Assembly (NCBI RefSeq): GCF_022605165.1
Contig: NC_063069.1
Span: forward strand, 4,402,001-4,466,000
Source of the DNA: Purpureocillium takamizusanense
Taxonomy: Eukaryota > Ascomycota > Sordariomycetes > Hypocreales > Ophiocordycipitaceae
Length of the DNA: 64,000 nucleotides
Direction: 5' to 3'
Below are positions 29,767 through 41,543 of this stretch, in pieces. Position numbers and translations under genes: made by a program. The notes beneath the pieces were generated by a model, which saw nothing but the letters and a program-made list of their open reading frames with translations, searched no databases and was not told where the DNA came from. How positions within the stretch are numbered: position 1 is the stretch's first letter; each line of letters starts with the position of its first letter.

Positions 29767-30246
29767 AACAAGGAACGTCCTACTCTAAGGGCCTTGCTAT
29801 TGACATCGCAGCCATTTCGACAAGCTGACAACATTGGCGAGTAAACCGCTGCATACTCAAGATAGGCTTGGCTATCGGTGGCATGAAACTCGTCAAAATT
29901 TAATACCACCAAAGACAAGCTATCCAGAAGCGTTACAATGAATCGATCGTCCGATAAGGTGGCAACAGTCTGTGAAAGGCGATGGTTGCCTGAGTATTGA
30001 GGGGCCTGTTGACTGAGCAAGTGTCAGGTAAGGGCCAGTGGCGATCATGAGCTCGAAGTAGCGTACCGTATGCATCAGGGAGGCCCTCCATGTTTTGTGC
30101 GCTGGGGGCAGCGTGTGTTCTTGGGGAGAGGTTTGGCTGGTGTAGAGAGCGCGGGCAGCACTGCGGATTGGAGTTGTTACAGGAGTGACAGTGGGCGTCG
30201 GGCGTTGGGCCAAGGCGTCTTTCCAGGGGCGAACAGTATTGGGCAC
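29709..30246 (-). CDS. Hypothetical protein, possible two exons
   Basis: Proposed exon 1 is 30246-30067 and exon 2 is 30005-29709. The 61-bp intron (30006-30066, GTACGC...CTGAC...ACAG) keeps the frame and links 'SLMHT' to 'APQYSGNHRLSQTVATLSDDRFIVTLLDSLSLVVLNFDEF'. The product would be 158 aa. It is convergent with the PAQR gene and overlaps its last ~58 bp. No family is recognised. Evidence is limited to the in-frame splice and protein-like composition of exon 2. Confidence 0.35.
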
Positions 30247-30493
30247 TTACAACCAGTGCATGTGTGCTTGGACATCCCGCCGCGCACCATGTATTAACTC
30301 ACTTTCGCCGCCACGAGCACGCTAGGATACCCAGCAACTTTCCTACAAGGTATTCTGGCAGTCAGCCACATACTATCCAATTACGGCGTCTGCGAGGGCG
30401 TGTAGTGCGTCCAGCAGCTGGCGACATTTGAAGACGCTTCGAATCAGGCGTGGTGCACGTACTTGTTCAGCGTGAACCATACTAACCTCCTCA

Positions 30494-31507
30494 TTGCGAA
30501 GATCAAAGGCAACGATGCCTTCCGACTCCCGAGCACGATATCCGCTTAGCATTACCTGGAAGCCACATATCCATGCTTCCGAGAATGGCCACGACGGGCC
30601 TATCAATACTATCAGTCTATCACCTGACGGGAACTTGATCGCATCGGGCTCATCGGACGAAACAATAAAAATATGGAGTGCCAGAACAGGGGCGTGTTTG
30701 CAGACAATGTCAGACCACGATGGCCCCGTCCACGCTGTTGCATTCTCCGCGGATAGTCAGCTCCTTGCGTCTGGCTCCTCGAACGTTAAAGTGTGGGAAG
30801 TAGAGACGGGCAGGTGTATACAAGTATTCAGTGGCCACGAAGGATCGGTGAGGGCCGTTGTCAATGCCACGGATCGCCCAGGCCGTCTGCTCTCATACTC
30901 GTTTGACAGAACCATCAAATCCTGGCCCTTGGGGGGGTCCTGCTGCAATGGTACTCTTGATACGGGGACCTTCGCCTCTTCGGCAGCATTCTCGGCGGAT
31001 GCAAACTACCTTGCGCTCGGCTTCGAAGATGGTACACTCCGTGTTTGGGACGTAGATGGACAAAGGGTTCGCACGACGCTCAAGGGCCACCAGAATTCAG
31101 TAAACGCCGTCACATTCTCGCCGAGCAACAGGTCTCTCGCTTCATATTCGTTTGACCGCACAGTCAGAGTGTGGAACATATCGCTAGGGGTTGGCTTCCG
31201 CATATTCCGCGACCAGGATATGGTAAGCTCTCTAGCATTTTCGCCAGACGGTCGCCTGCTTGCCCTTGGCCGCGACTTCGAGGGCGTTGTAGAGATTTGG
31301 GACCAGGCAACAGGGCACCGAAGACATATCCTCAATGGGCATGATGGACCTGTTACCTCTGTCGCTTTCACTGCAGACGGTCGGCGAGTAGTCAGTGGGT
31401 CGTTCGACAGAACGATTCAGATTTGGCAGCTCGAGGGGAACGGTCGCAGAGCAGCCGAAGGGTGCGAAAATCAGGCATGTTCTCTTGTTTGTATTTGCCC
31501 GGCTTGA
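30494..31507 (+). CDS. WD40-repeat protein
   Basis: A 337-aa frame made of about seven WD40 repeats. Examples are 'GHDGPINTISLSPDGNLIASGSSDETIKIWSARTG', 'HDGPVHAVAFSADSQLLASGSSNVKVWEVETG', 'GHQNSVNAVTFSPSNRSLASYSFDRTVRVWN' and 'GHDGPVTSVAFTADGRRVVSGSFDRTIQIW'. That is enough to close one beta-propeller. The consensus GH-spacing and repeat style resemble the C-terminal sensor of fungal HET-type NLRs (NACHT-WD40). However, no NACHT P-loop or HET domain lies upstream, and the frame upstream of the first repeat is short ('MRRSKATMPSDSRARYPLS'). It is either a small stand-alone WD protein or the surviving tail of an NLR gene. Confidence 0.75.
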   Translation: MRRSKATMPSDSRARYPLSITWKPHIHASENGHDGPINTISLSPDGNLIASGSSDETIKIWSARTGACLQTMSDHDGPVHAVAFSADSQLLASGSSNVKVWEVETGRCIQVFSGHEGSVRAVVNATDRPGRLLSYSFDRTIKSWPLGGSCCNGTLDTGTFASSAAFSADANYLALGFEDGTLRVWDVDGQRVRTTLKGHQNSVNAVTFSPSNRSLASYSFDRTVRVWNISLGVGFRIFRDQDMVSSLAFSPDGRLLALGRDFEGVVEIWDQATGHRRHILNGHDGPVTSVAFTADGRRVVSGSFDRTIQIWQLEGNGRRAAEGCENQACSLVCICPA

Positions 31508-31634
31508 ATAGCCAGGCATATGTATTCACTGCCGAAAGAGGCGTCTTGGGCCGCGCCCACCTCCAAAATCAGACGTCCAAGGTTCAATCACTTCGGTAAA
31601 TGGAGGACGTGGCGATTAGCGACTGAGAAATGTC

Positions 31635-32129
31635 TTATTCGTCTAACGTTTCTTGACTTCCCATAAAGTGAGTGTTTGCATAGTAGCATAGCCAGTGTAT
31701 CTGCTCCAGGTGCTTTTCATACATGGCCTGCAAGCGCCTAATTCTAAAATCCTGATCTGCTGCGAAGACACAATTATCGTCTTTTAGCTGCCGAATTCTT
31801 GTTCTGACGTTGCTTGAGCGGGCCACGGCTTGCTGGAAAATGCGACTCAGCGACGTGCTGGCCTTGACGCTGGTGCACTGCGGAGCGGTACGGCAAAGTC
31901 CGACAACTGTAGTCATCTCCCGGTCGATACTGGCTATCTCATACTTCAATTCTTCCATTTGCTCGGGAAAGTTACTCCAAATAGTCGGAATTGACAGACT
32001 ACCCATGCCTGTCATTGCTTTTAGTGATGTTGGGGATTTTTCTGTGCAACTGCCCTCTTGGTGGCCAGCTGGCTGGTGAACCACTGCGTCTAAGTATGGA
32101 GTGGTCCAGGCGCTAAAACTCGGGCCCAT
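31635..32129 (-). CDS. Hypothetical helical protein
   Basis: A 164-aa frame. Residues ~55-160 are predicted almost entirely helical ('MEELKYEIASIDREMTTVVGL', 'LSRIFQQAVARSSNVRTRIRQLKDDN', 'RIRRLQAMYEKHLEQIHWL'), while the first ~40 residues are less protein-like. A CACTAAAAGC...GACAG sequence near codon 40 could be a branch site and acceptor, so the true 5' end may be spliced. It is divergent from the DUF1774 gene, ~95 bp away. No family is recognised. Confidence 0.45.
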   Translation of the reverse strand: MGPSFSAWTTPYLDAVVHQPAGHQEGSCTEKSPTSLKAMTGMGSLSIPTIWSNFPEQMEELKYEIASIDREMTTVVGLCRTAPQCTSVKASTSLSRIFQQAVARSSNVRTRIRQLKDDNCVFAADQDFRIRRLQAMYEKHLEQIHWLCYYANTHFMGSQETLDE

Positions 32130-32223
32130 TCACTGTCTGGCTTCGTTAAAATGGGTCGTGTCGCCCCTACACCTCCCCCGTTAATGATTAAACCCACACG
32201 CCCACAACGCTGAATCTTCTTTC

Positions 32224-33357
32224 ATGAACACGTATCTTAGCCCCAAAGTCCACACCATGGCATATTGGGGCCAGTGTAAGTCTCTCTGGCTGCCACGAGA
32301 TACTGACCGTGCGCGAAGTGACACTTTGCTCAGACAACGTTTTCGCTCGACGAGAGACCTACACGGCAGGTTCGGTGTTCCTGTACGGAACAATTGCCAC
32401 TATGTCCTTGATCCTGTCCATCTGTGTCTCTGTCTACTCTGCCGTCCTGGGGGCCGACGAGGCAGGTTATATACCCTTCTGGAAGCAGAGCCATCTATAT
32501 CCCAACGGCTTTACTATGGACTCCTCCGTCGGTAGTATTTACTGGTCTGGCGTCCTTGCAGAAAGAGTCCTTTACATTGCTAATAATGTTTCTCGCAAGG
32601 GTCGTGCTTTTCCTCGCCCAATTTGGTCATTTGGGTCACTTCTTCTGTGACAACGATGCTTACACAAATTCTGCTGCCAGCACTGCGGCCCATGTCGTAA
32701 CAAATAACGTTCTTCATGTGGCCTTTGTTCTCCTTTTCTGCCACTCATTCTTCTATTCGGCAGAAGTGATCCTTATTCTTAATTTCGTCAATCTTTCAGC
32801 ACTCTACTTTCGTCAAGGCCCCCACGCCCGATCCGTACAGCACCTTCCATCATCCGGCCCCCTTGCCTGGACCTTTGTCAGCATCTATTGGAATCTCGCC
32901 ATTGCTCTCGCCCATCGTGGAGTCGAGACACAGATCTTTGGGCTCATTTTCATTTGGTCGCCACTGGGTTACGGATTGTTTGCGTTCATTGCCTACAAGG
33001 TACAAGCCTTTAGCACCTCGCGGGTTGGCATATTGGCTGACAGTCCAGGACGTCACCATGATTATGTGTCTTGGGATCCTAGCTGCGGCCACGGGAGTAG
33101 GCCAGCTGTCGATTAAAGCGAAGCTCGCTCACTTGATTCCGCCATTTCTCGTGGCCGGACTGTTACTTGTGTTATGTTTGCTTGCCGCTATCGCCGGCCG
33201 TGGCAGCGAAACGATTGGCAATAATGAGAAGAATGGAGTAGATTGTGGCAGCCCTCAGGCAGAGGACGAGGAAAGCGGCGCCGACGAACAGATGACTCGC
33301 GAAAGAAGGATCTGCTCCCAGGTATGCCCCCCACTGTACTGGTCTACTGCAGGCTAG
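32224..33357 (+). CDS. DUF1774-type multi-pass membrane protein, four exons
   Basis: Exons are 32224-32275 (ATG at 32224 or 32257), 32334-32544, 32600-32999 and 33049-33357. Introns of 58, 55 and 49 bp have CTGAC/CTAAT branch sites; the second donor is a non-consensus GTCTGG. Total 323 aa (312 from the second ATG). After splicing the protein reads continuously: 'YNVFARRETYTAGSVFLYGT', 'PNGFTMDSSVGSIYWVVLFLAQFGHLGHFF', 'NNVLHVAFVLLFCHSFFYSAEVILILNF', 'GPLAWTFVSIYWNLAIA', 'IFIWSPLGYGLFAFIAYKDVTM'. About seven to eight transmembrane segments are present, and the order fits fungal DUF1774 proteins as I remember them. Function is unknown. The C-terminal ~60 residues are acidic and cytosolic-looking. 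The reading frame is intact once spliced, so the gene is probably live. Confidence 0.7.
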
Positions 33358-33811
33358 ATCGACTGTCCGTTTCGACGGCTGGATATTATCGCCTCTATGG
33401 GCATCGCCAAGGAAGCAAGGAACACGAGAGCAAGTCGAAACAGGGGTGACATGGCAATATCGAAGTTCTTGGCTGTCAGATGGGTTGCCGAAGGATATGT
33501 ATGGTTATTTACGAAGTCTGCACGAGTTTGAATACTTGAAGAATACACTGTCATTGTCGCGGCAGAGGGGAGTCAAGGCCAATCTCGGTTCATGCGTATG
33601 ATGCAGTCCAGCGATCCGCCCACAGTAGACACGCCCACGGAAAACATACTTAATTTTCCCAGGGAATCAGGAACGGCAGCAGAGTTTATCATATCCATAT
33701 GCTGATGCTCGTACGCTCTCTCCCCACCATTATTGGATTAGATGATGGGGTGGAGTCGGATGTCTCTTTTATGTTTAACGTGAGGACTTGCAGTGCATTG
33801 ATTGCGATAGT
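33358..33811. other. Intergenic, nothing recognised
   Basis: Convergent 3' flanks of the DUF1774 gene and the coiled-coil gene. No repeats or genes seen. Confidence 0.4.
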
Positions 33812-34350
33812 TTACGGAGCTACAGCTGGCCCATCCTGCAAAAGGCCTTGTACCATGGCCTTGTACTTGACAATCAGAGCTTTTTGTTGCTCATTTTCAA
33901 GCCTCAATTTTCGGTACTCCCGCTGATACGCTTTGAGTCGCCTCTTCACATTGCATACGAGCGCGGCTCGCTCTTGCTGCATCTTTTCCAGCTCTCCGAT
34001 ATGGTCCACTCTTGGACGTGGGCAGGCTGTTGCTGTGCCTCCCCGCCTGACTGCCCGGAATGACTTCCCTACCTCGCGACACAGCTCCATCAAAGGTCCA
34101 ATGGATAATTTGCTCAGGTGCTTTTGGAAAAGATATTCTTTGCCCGGCATTGGTTCCCACTGATAATCGTCGGCGGTATTTGGTATCAGTCGCACATTCA
34201 GTGGATCAATATCTATACCCAGCGCATCGCCTGGTTTTCTCAGATTGGGGTACAGCCGTTATTCGTAGTACACTTACCGATGTGCTTGGCCAGCTTTTCC
34301 CGGCACCGCATGCGCCACTGGCTTCGGTCCAAATTGCTAGCTTTCGTCAT
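33812..34350 (-). CDS. Coiled-coil protein, two exons
   Basis: Exon 1 is 34350-34278 and exon 2 is 34230-33812. The 47-bp intron (34231-34277, GTAAGT...CCAG) joins ATC G|GC to read 'AKHIGDALGIDIDPLNVRLIPNTADDYQWEPMPGKEYLF'. The product is 163 aa, starting 'MTKASNLDRSQWRMRCREKL'. Residues ~105-155 form a long basic/Leu heptad helix ('IGELEKMQQERAALVCNVKRRLKAYQREYRKLRLENEQQKAL'). No family is recognised. The in-frame splice and compositional consistency make a real gene likely. Confidence 0.55.
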
Positions 34351-34947
34351 GCTTGCAAATGGAGAACGGCGGCAGATCATATCGTGAATGGCGCATGCAC
34401 CCACTGAAGACAAATACCACCGTATTCATGAATCCGTTTTTGGGGACACTAAGACTGCTATGTAGGCGCGCGCCAAGGACCAATTCTCCGAACCAAAAAC
34501 GTCGCGGTGATAGATCAGTCGCCCGCCGGACAAGGGACCTGAATGCGACAAAACCCACTAACACAGTAGCTAATTTGTGCGCCTTCCATAGACAAAATTT
34601 AGGAGGCATAAGGGCGCGTGTGAGATAAGTCAATCACCGGTTCCTACGGTGAGTGCGCTGGCGCTTTGGGGCAGATTTGCCAACCTCGCAGGACTCCATG
34701 TGTTGCAATATAGGCAGGCCGTAGCCAACGTGTTGGCTCACCTCGTCCCCTGTGCACCAGAGAGACCAGCGCCAAAACCCCCTGCCACAGGCCATAGGCT
34801 AAGGGGCTTGCCAGCGCTGCGGCCTGCTGAGCATACCACGTACAGTGTCGCCACTATCCCCAAAATCCTCTCCTCTCCTACGACAAACGCAACACCCTGT
34901 ACCCACGCTCAAGCTTTCTTACCGTACAGACCATTTTCCGCTTAGAA
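34351..34947. other. 5' flank of the PWWP-like gene A
   Basis: No gene recognised. The last ~100 bp before the ATG at 34948 are CT-rich, as in many fungal promoters. Confidence 0.35.
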
Positions 34948-37173
34948 ATGGACGCCACAACACCGTCACAGATCTTGAACCAGATGGGGGCGATCTCAGC
35001 CGCAACATCACAAGCCTCGCAAGATCTTAATGCAATACGTTCGCCTACCACCGAATACCAGACTAACTGGACAGCAATCCAGACCAAACTTGACGACGCC
35101 TGGGAACGCGGGCTCAAATGTGGCTCACTCGCTGATCGATCTGACGTACAGAAGGAGATCGTGAGACTTTCTCATACCCAAGAGGCACTGAAAGCAGAGT
35201 ATGAGGCAGACCTCGAGGCCGCGAACTCACGCTATGAGACGAGGCTCAACGGTGTCTTGCCAAGACTCTGTGGGGAGCTAGTACGAATATTTGGGCCTAT
35301 TCTGGTCGAGAAAGCACTTCGAAGCCTCTATCATGGCACGGATGCTTGCCAGGATCGTCCATCTGGCGCCCCGAAGGGCGATGCCCCTGTAGGCGAACGC
35401 CCTGCTCATGGTGCCAAAGTGAGTGTTCTAACTTTTGGTCATGGTCAAGGTTGACAACCTCAGCGGAAAACATACCGGCCTGAGGGAGCCATGCGGAAAA
35501 GGCAGCGTCAAACTGATGGCTACAAACCGCGATCCGATCACAAACAGGGGCGGTCGTCGGTTGCCTCGACGGCGTCGCTGCCACGGAGACATACCAGACG
35601 ACGAGACGGTAGCCCTTGTCGCGAACTTGTTGACGCTATTACACCGGGGAAAGTTTACCTCGCTTATTGGGGGAAGTCCAAGGCTTTGCTGGCTGTCCTC
35701 CTTCTGCCAACAGAGGACCTGGGTAGAGTTGGCGTGCACAACGAAACGATTGAAACCCTTGGCCTCCTTCGAGAAGTTCCCTCATGCTACGACTACGATC
35801 CCGGCGTGGGAAGTCTCAGATGGCGGCAGGGTTACAGAGATGGCGAGGCTCTCGTGCCGGACCGCGAATACCCCGTTATATATTTCGACGGTAAAGCCTT
35901 CCCAACACGAAGTCAAGTAGGCTGGGTCGCCGCAAGCGACTTGCTCGACTTTGACCTGAAGGCCATTGGCAGGACCATTCCAAACTATAAGCAAGTCCGC
36001 AAGTACCTCGAAACGCGTGACCAAGGTCGATCACAAAGGCCTGCCGCGGGCCAAACACATGCTGGCGGTGCAACGACTGGGAACGTCACGTCGGATGTAG
36101 GGTCCAAAAGCCCTGCCGATGAACCCGCACGAACAGAGTGCCCACAGCAGCAGCACCATTCTCCCGCAATAACGGCCGTTGACACGGCCGAAACAAACCA
36201 CCTCCCGAGACAAGAGATACGTGAGTGTGCCGGATGGCGAATCCCGTCTGTGCCAGCGAGCGACTCCCAGGGGTCTTCAGCAGGTATAGTCACAGGCGCT
36301 GTAGTGTCACCTGGACGTGGGGGAAGCCCCTGTGCGGGACATGAGTTGTTCTCTGAAGCCTGCATTACTGTCGGGGCGGCACCTGAGCCAAGCATGGAGG
36401 TAGACCCAGAGCCGCAGGTTCAACCCGTCTTCGACGTACGGGTTCTAGGGCCTGATGATGTTTGGGACAGTTCGTTGGCCAACCTCACAATGGTAGCCGC
36501 AGAAGCCGAATGCTTTCTGTGTCAACAAGAAGCCGCGAAACACGACGCGAAAGATGCCTCTACACAGGTCACTCCGCTGCGCCTAGATATCCTCAACGAA
36601 CAACCTGCTGATGCCGGAATCAGCTCTGAACACGAGTCGCTATCAACTCAGGATACGTTGGAGAATGCAGCCAGCGAGGACCATGCCTCTGCAGACCTAA
36701 AGCAGCTACGTCTGCTTCAAGATTTCTTGGCATCAACCGATAAGGGTCAAGGCTATAACCGTTCGATGGAGCGCTTGCTCGAACTTTCAACGCCACCACG
36801 AGATAACTCACGGCTACCGCCGCACGATGACGCTTTGCGCTCGCCATCACTGCAGGACGGCATGCCATTACAGGAGGACCGCTCGCGCACGGCATCATGC
36901 AACGACGACCCGAACCCGGCATCACAAAAAGATGGTGATGTGCGCCAACCAATTCTCGAATGCAGCAAGAGTCTGTCACCGCCGGCGAACATCGGATCCC
37001 GGCCACCACGGAGTGATGATTTGCGCCTGCCACCTATTCGAGACCAAAGGGAACCGACTGTGCATCTTCCCTCGCTCCCTCACCGGCCGCCAATACCGGC
37101 ATCTTGCGCCACCGGGATCCGCAAGGCTCTAAGGCCGCTGCTGCCCAAGCCGCTCGCACCAGTCGGGAAATAA
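34948..37173 (+). CDS. Coiled-coil / PWWP-like protein, family member A
   Basis: Exon 1 is 34948-35418 and exon 2 is 35464-37173. The 45-bp intron (GTGAGT...TTGAC...CTCAG) keeps the frame ('HGAK' to 'RKTYRPEGAMRKRQRQ'). The product is 726 aa. Residues ~1-125 are helical and align with members C and D ('IRSPTTEYQTNWTAIQTKLDDAWE'). Residues ~219-345 form the family core: 'GKVYLAYWGKSKALLAVLLLP', 'DREYPVIYFDGKAFPTRSQVGWVAASDLLDFD', 'YKQVRKYLE'. The pattern (G-K-x-Y-x-x-x-WG start, then Y-x-x-x-YFDG...GWV-x-x-x-DL-x-x-F) resembles a PWWP/Tudor-type fold, which binds methylated histones or DNA; this is inference. Residues ~345-726 are disordered, with short repeats such as 'DDLRLPPIRDQREPTVHLP'. 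Unlike member C there is no zinc finger. Confidence 0.65.
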
Positions 37174-37780
37174 TTACACCACCACAAGTTACCTCAGCGA
37201 AGCGTTGGGACGTCTTCTGAACCTAACCGAAGTTTCACATGCTGACCCATGCAGCGCGAACTGGCCACAAACGACCGCGCCGCCGAAGACACAGCACGAC
37301 TCAAATAGATTAGGGAATAAGGCACGGACAGTGTAGCCTTTGGCCGTCTGCTAAGGTGGAGAAATGGCGCGGCCCAGTTTGCGTATCAAAGGGATTGGAG
37401 GAAGTCACGGCCGTCGCTACGGCATGCCGTGAGAAGCAAGCCATATCTATGACCAACCTGAGATGTCGAGCATTGAAAGCTTTGTAGATAAACACAATTG
37501 AAGCACATTGCCAGCTGCTTCAGCCTCCGCTCCTAACGAGGGCAAGATGCAGATCGCGTAATGTGCTGCTCGAAATCTCCCAGAAGCCCGTCATCTATCC
37601 CCGAAGCGCAGCACGATGTCGTCAAACGCTCCACAGGAGAGCTCTGCCAGTTCACCGCGGTCCACCAGTGACTCCTTGTACTACCGAGACGGACAACGCG
37701 AATGTTGTAAGGTTCAAGCCCAGCCGTGATAGTCACATGACCAGCACACAATGCTTCTGAAGCCGAAACGAGAGACACAA

Positions 37781-38133
37781 GGGACACTGGGCCAAAATCG
37801 CGGGGGATCGCTCCTAGACCCTTCGGCTGCGTGGGGTGTGAGAGGCAACCAGGGGCGTGAGAGCAGGGGCATGACATACGGAGCCGCAAGAACAGTAGAC
37901 AGAGGGATAAGCGCCGGGCAAGATAACCACAGGCCTGGTGTTAGAGTAGCTGGCAAGTTTCATTGGCGCAGGATTGGGTGCTGTTGGTCAACAACCAACG
38001 ACAGAAATGCGCGAGGTTGGAGCGAGGTTGGTGACAGCGTTGCAACTAACAGACCAATGGCCACGCCTAGTCTCTTGCGTTGGACTGAACAGAGGGAAGG
38101 GTCTAGGAGCGATCCCCCGTGTTTTCCTGTCCC
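37781..38133. repeat. MITE-like element, copy M5 (best-preserved ends)
   Basis: The left end is GGGACACTGGGCCAAAATCG followed by CGGGGGATCGCTCCTAGACC. The right end, read inverted, is GGGGACAGGAAAACACGGGG then GATCGCTCCTAGACCC. The inner ~25 bp are perfect inverted repeats. The ~260-bp interior has no coding capacity. It lies ~600 bp downstream of gene A; 37174-37780 and 38134-38870 hold no recognisable gene. Confidence 0.75.
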
Positions 38134-38879
38134 CGCCATGTCCCTCTTCTCATTGTAGTCGAGGCGTATAGTAGAAACATGCGCTGAAGGTCGCTTTATG
38201 TCTCACACCCAGAGGCGCAGAGAGCGCAGGAGAAGTTGGACCGGTAGACAACAAAGCGCCCCTTGAACTGGCCCGCCGTGATCTTCGACCATCTCCGTCA
38301 CTTCGGGCGAATTTTCTTACATATGAGGAATATATACGGTTAATCGGTGTTGAGCTTACCAAGACATGGCATGGACCTTCGCAAGTTTGCATAAGAATTA
38401 TACGAAGGGCAGAAGACATCACATTGAAGATAGAGAGTTGCAGTGTCGAGTCAGAGTAGAGACACTCAAGAACTGGCTACTTAATGGAACACCATCGGTT
38501 GGTAGGACGCCTCAAGGTCAAGCTGTCCTTGTAGCATCATCCCCATCTTGAAGCCAATCTCTAGCATAATTCTATGGTGTGAGGGAAAAGGCACGGCCCA
38601 CCTGTCCTCAGTTCGCGCATGAGCCGGCCCACAGAGCTCACGACTATATCTATAGGATCATCTTCAGTACGGCCTCCCAACAGCGCGGTAAAAAGGCGAA
38701 GAAAAGAGTCAGTATCACGCCCGTCTCATGGCGAAATAAAGCCGTTCCGGCCGCGAAACCGCTAATTCATAGCGTTCTGGCTAGGAGGCAAGTACAGGCG
38801 GAGACGGTGAGTGTGCACCAGCGCAGTAAAGACAGCGAGCACCAATGTGCAGAGCCTCGTACCGAGTATCGAACGGCTG

Positions 38880-39375
38880 CTAGTAGGAAGTTGTTTACCA
38901 GGAAGTGCGCTTGGGCGGTGACGGAGAGATATCGAGCACTCGGAAGGCACGAGGAAGTCGCCGACTCGCAAGCAAAGAACCTAACAGAATGTACAAGCCC
39001 AAAAGCCTGGCAGCATGCGGCCGAGGGCAAGCAGCTCCTCGGACCAGCAGCGGAAGCCAAGTGGGCAAAAAGCGCGGGGACGCCGCTACTCGACCCTTGG
39101 GCCCTTGGCAGCTCAGGCCTCCAAGAGCCAAACCAACGAGCATCAATCACCGCCATGCCCTAGGTGTGCAGCCATCCACGCTCGGGCACAGGTAGCATGC
39201 CTTCACGATGAATGCTGAGGCAGCCATGCACAGAGGAGCAGGTTGTCATAGCCCAGCAAATCAGAACTTGCGGAAGTGATGAGATTTTGGGAGGCGAAGT
39301 TGTTGGTTGTGGGAGGCTGGGAGGCTGAAAGGTCAGGCCATCAGTTGCTGGGGCAAGTCTTGTCTTGGCCCCCCG
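38880..39375. repeat. Dispersed repeat with MITE end M9, homologous to 54061-54501
   Basis: This matches 54061-54501 in the same orientation. Shared pieces are GTGCGCTTGG, TGACGGAGAGA, AGCCAAGTGGGCAAAAAG, CGCTACTCGACCCTT, GATGAATGCTGAGGCAGCCA (with changes) and ATAGCCCAGCAAATCAGAA. The left MITE end (39061-39100) is clear. The right end, which is intact in the 54-kb copy, has decayed here (~39340-39375). The repeat extends ~180 bp upstream of the MITE end, so a larger unit was duplicated. Confidence 0.6.
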
Positions 39376-40009
39376 ACATAGATCCACTGCTTCCACTAAA
39401 CTCCTGCTCATGGCTCTGCCAACAGGAGAACTCGAATGCCTCGCTAACAGATAGTCGGCTAGTCAAGCTGATGACGATGCCGACAAACCTGGCGGACGAA
39501 ACACGACCATAGCAGGCCACGGCGCCGACACAGCAACTTTCTCCCATATCGCCGCCACCACCATCCATCGAAGAAGCCGCCGCGAGATCCACACGAGATG
39601 TAAAGCGAGACGCTGGCGCAGCAGCCGTGGTTGTCCTCATCTCTACGGTATCCCACCACACCGGAGGACGAGCGCGAAGGCCAAATGATGCTGCCGTTAT
39701 ATCGATGATTGCCACGAATCCCGCCCCGCGTACGGCCCGACTGCTATAGCGCAAAGGCGGTGCCTCGCCGCCAGCCGGCTCGTCACCGCCAACGATGGAC
39801 GCCTCAAAACACCACAGGCCTCATGGCTGATGTACTAGGAAGCGGGAGCACGAGGCTCGCACTGCGCACCCGTGGCCACGGCTCCCACCGATACGCAAGC
39901 GCACAACCGCCCATGGCCTAGCAAACGACCAGAAGACAAGAGATCAAACAGCGCAGTCCGTCTAGGCCACTACCGCATGGTCTCGTCTGGCGGAGTGAGA
40001 GTTCCTCAG

Positions 40010-41208
40010 CTCGGCGTTGTGGTCTCTTACTGGGAGGGGTCCAAAGCTTGACTTGCTGTGCTCCTTCTGCCGACGGAAGACTTGGATGAAGTCGGTGTAT
40101 ACAATGAAACTATTGTGAGCCTTGGTCTTGATCGAGAAGTCCCTTTATACCACGATTACGATCCTACTTCAGAGACCTTTCATTGGCGGCAGGGCTACAA
40201 GATCGGAGAGCCCTTATTACGGACCGCAAATACCCGGTCATGTATTTCAACGGCAAGGCTTTTCCGACATGTAGCGAAGTGGGGGCTGGGCTACCACTCG
40301 CGATCTCCTCAGTTTCGACCTCGAGGCTTCCAGAAAGACTATTCCGAGCTACGCTCGGGTCCGCGAGCAGCCGGCAGAACATGAACGACGCCGCGCACAA
40401 CGCAGCACATACGGCCCTTCTGGTGGACTTGCACGAGCAGAGGACCATCTGGAGCAGCTTGGTTCTAGTGCAGGCGTGTCGACCACCAAAGCGTATTCCA
40501 CGGACGAGCATTTTATGTCTCCAGAGCAAATCCCGATGTATGTGCCGACGGATGGTGGAGGGGTTACGAGCTTCTCGCAGCGAGACACAGCTTGCATTCA
40601 CGTCAGAGCACGCCAGACAAGCGTTGAAGCAGATGCACAGCCACAAGACTGGATATCTCTCGGAGAGCCAAACAGTGGTGCTACTGGTCACTCGGGTATT
40701 GCACCGACCAAACTCGCGACAACGGCCAGGCAGCCAAGTCTATTCTGTGTGACCAAGGAGCCGCGGAGAATGTTCAAACCCAGGCGCCTGATATTAGGCT
40801 GAGTATGGAGCATGAAGTACCCCGATCACGAGCCGTCAAGCCTAGAGGCATCGCAAGGTGCCGCTAGCGGTGAGACTCATCAAGACGCGGCGCGGCGCAT
40901 GTCTCAGTACCCGACGTCGGCCCAAGAGCAGCATGGCCTTGGCGAAAAACTGGAACGCTACTTCGAAATCTCCTGACATCACTGTGGAAGACGTCGCGCG
41001 CCGGCCATCATCAGACACAGACATCCCACCTGCGTCACCGCGTGTAGACAACTTGCACTGCCCATCACAGGAAGAGCCGCACCCGCAAACACAAGACATC
41101 CGGCACCCGCCATCACAGAAAGAGGATCTTCGACTGTCCCCTATTCGCGGCCAAAGGGAGCCGACTGTGCACCTTCCCCCACCTCCTCCAGGCCCCAAGC
41201 TAAGCTAG
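40010..41208 (+). pseudogene. Relic of the PWWP-like family, member B
   Basis: The core can be read as 'VVVSYWEGSKA' - stop - 'LAVLLLPTEDLDEVGVYNETIVSLGLDREVPLYHDYDP' - 'FHWRQGYKIGEPL'. It then shifts frame to 'ITDRKYPVMYFNGKAFPTCSEVG'. The premature TGA is at 40049-40051, where member A has TTG and member C has TGG. After ~750 bp of broken sequence, 'KEDLRLSPIRGQREPTVHLPPPPPGPKLS' (ending 41208) matches the end of member A. B is thus closer to A than to C. The N-terminal helical part was not found in 39.4-40.0 kb. At least one stop and one frameshift make it non-functional. Confidence 0.75.
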
Positions 41209-41543
41209 TCGCGCCCGCTGGGAACACATAACGCCAGTGTTGGGTAGTCGGCGTGAAGGGGGCTCTCGGGGCGGCACAGCGCGCCGTGCGGAACCAAGCT
41301 GTATTCTAGTCGCCTATAGAAGTCAGATACTGAACAATTGAATGATCTCAGCCTCGGCAGAGACGTCCCCATCCTAGTGCAATTCCAGTGCAATAAAAGG
41401 TCAAACTTCCACCCTTATGTGTCGTGATGAAAATATTGCAGTACGTTTACACCGGAGAGGCCATCCGCTCGAGTTTGGATCGTCCTCCGAGGTATAGTAG
41501 TCACAGGGCTAACAGCCAGTGCGGGAGAACAGCGGGGCTGCTT

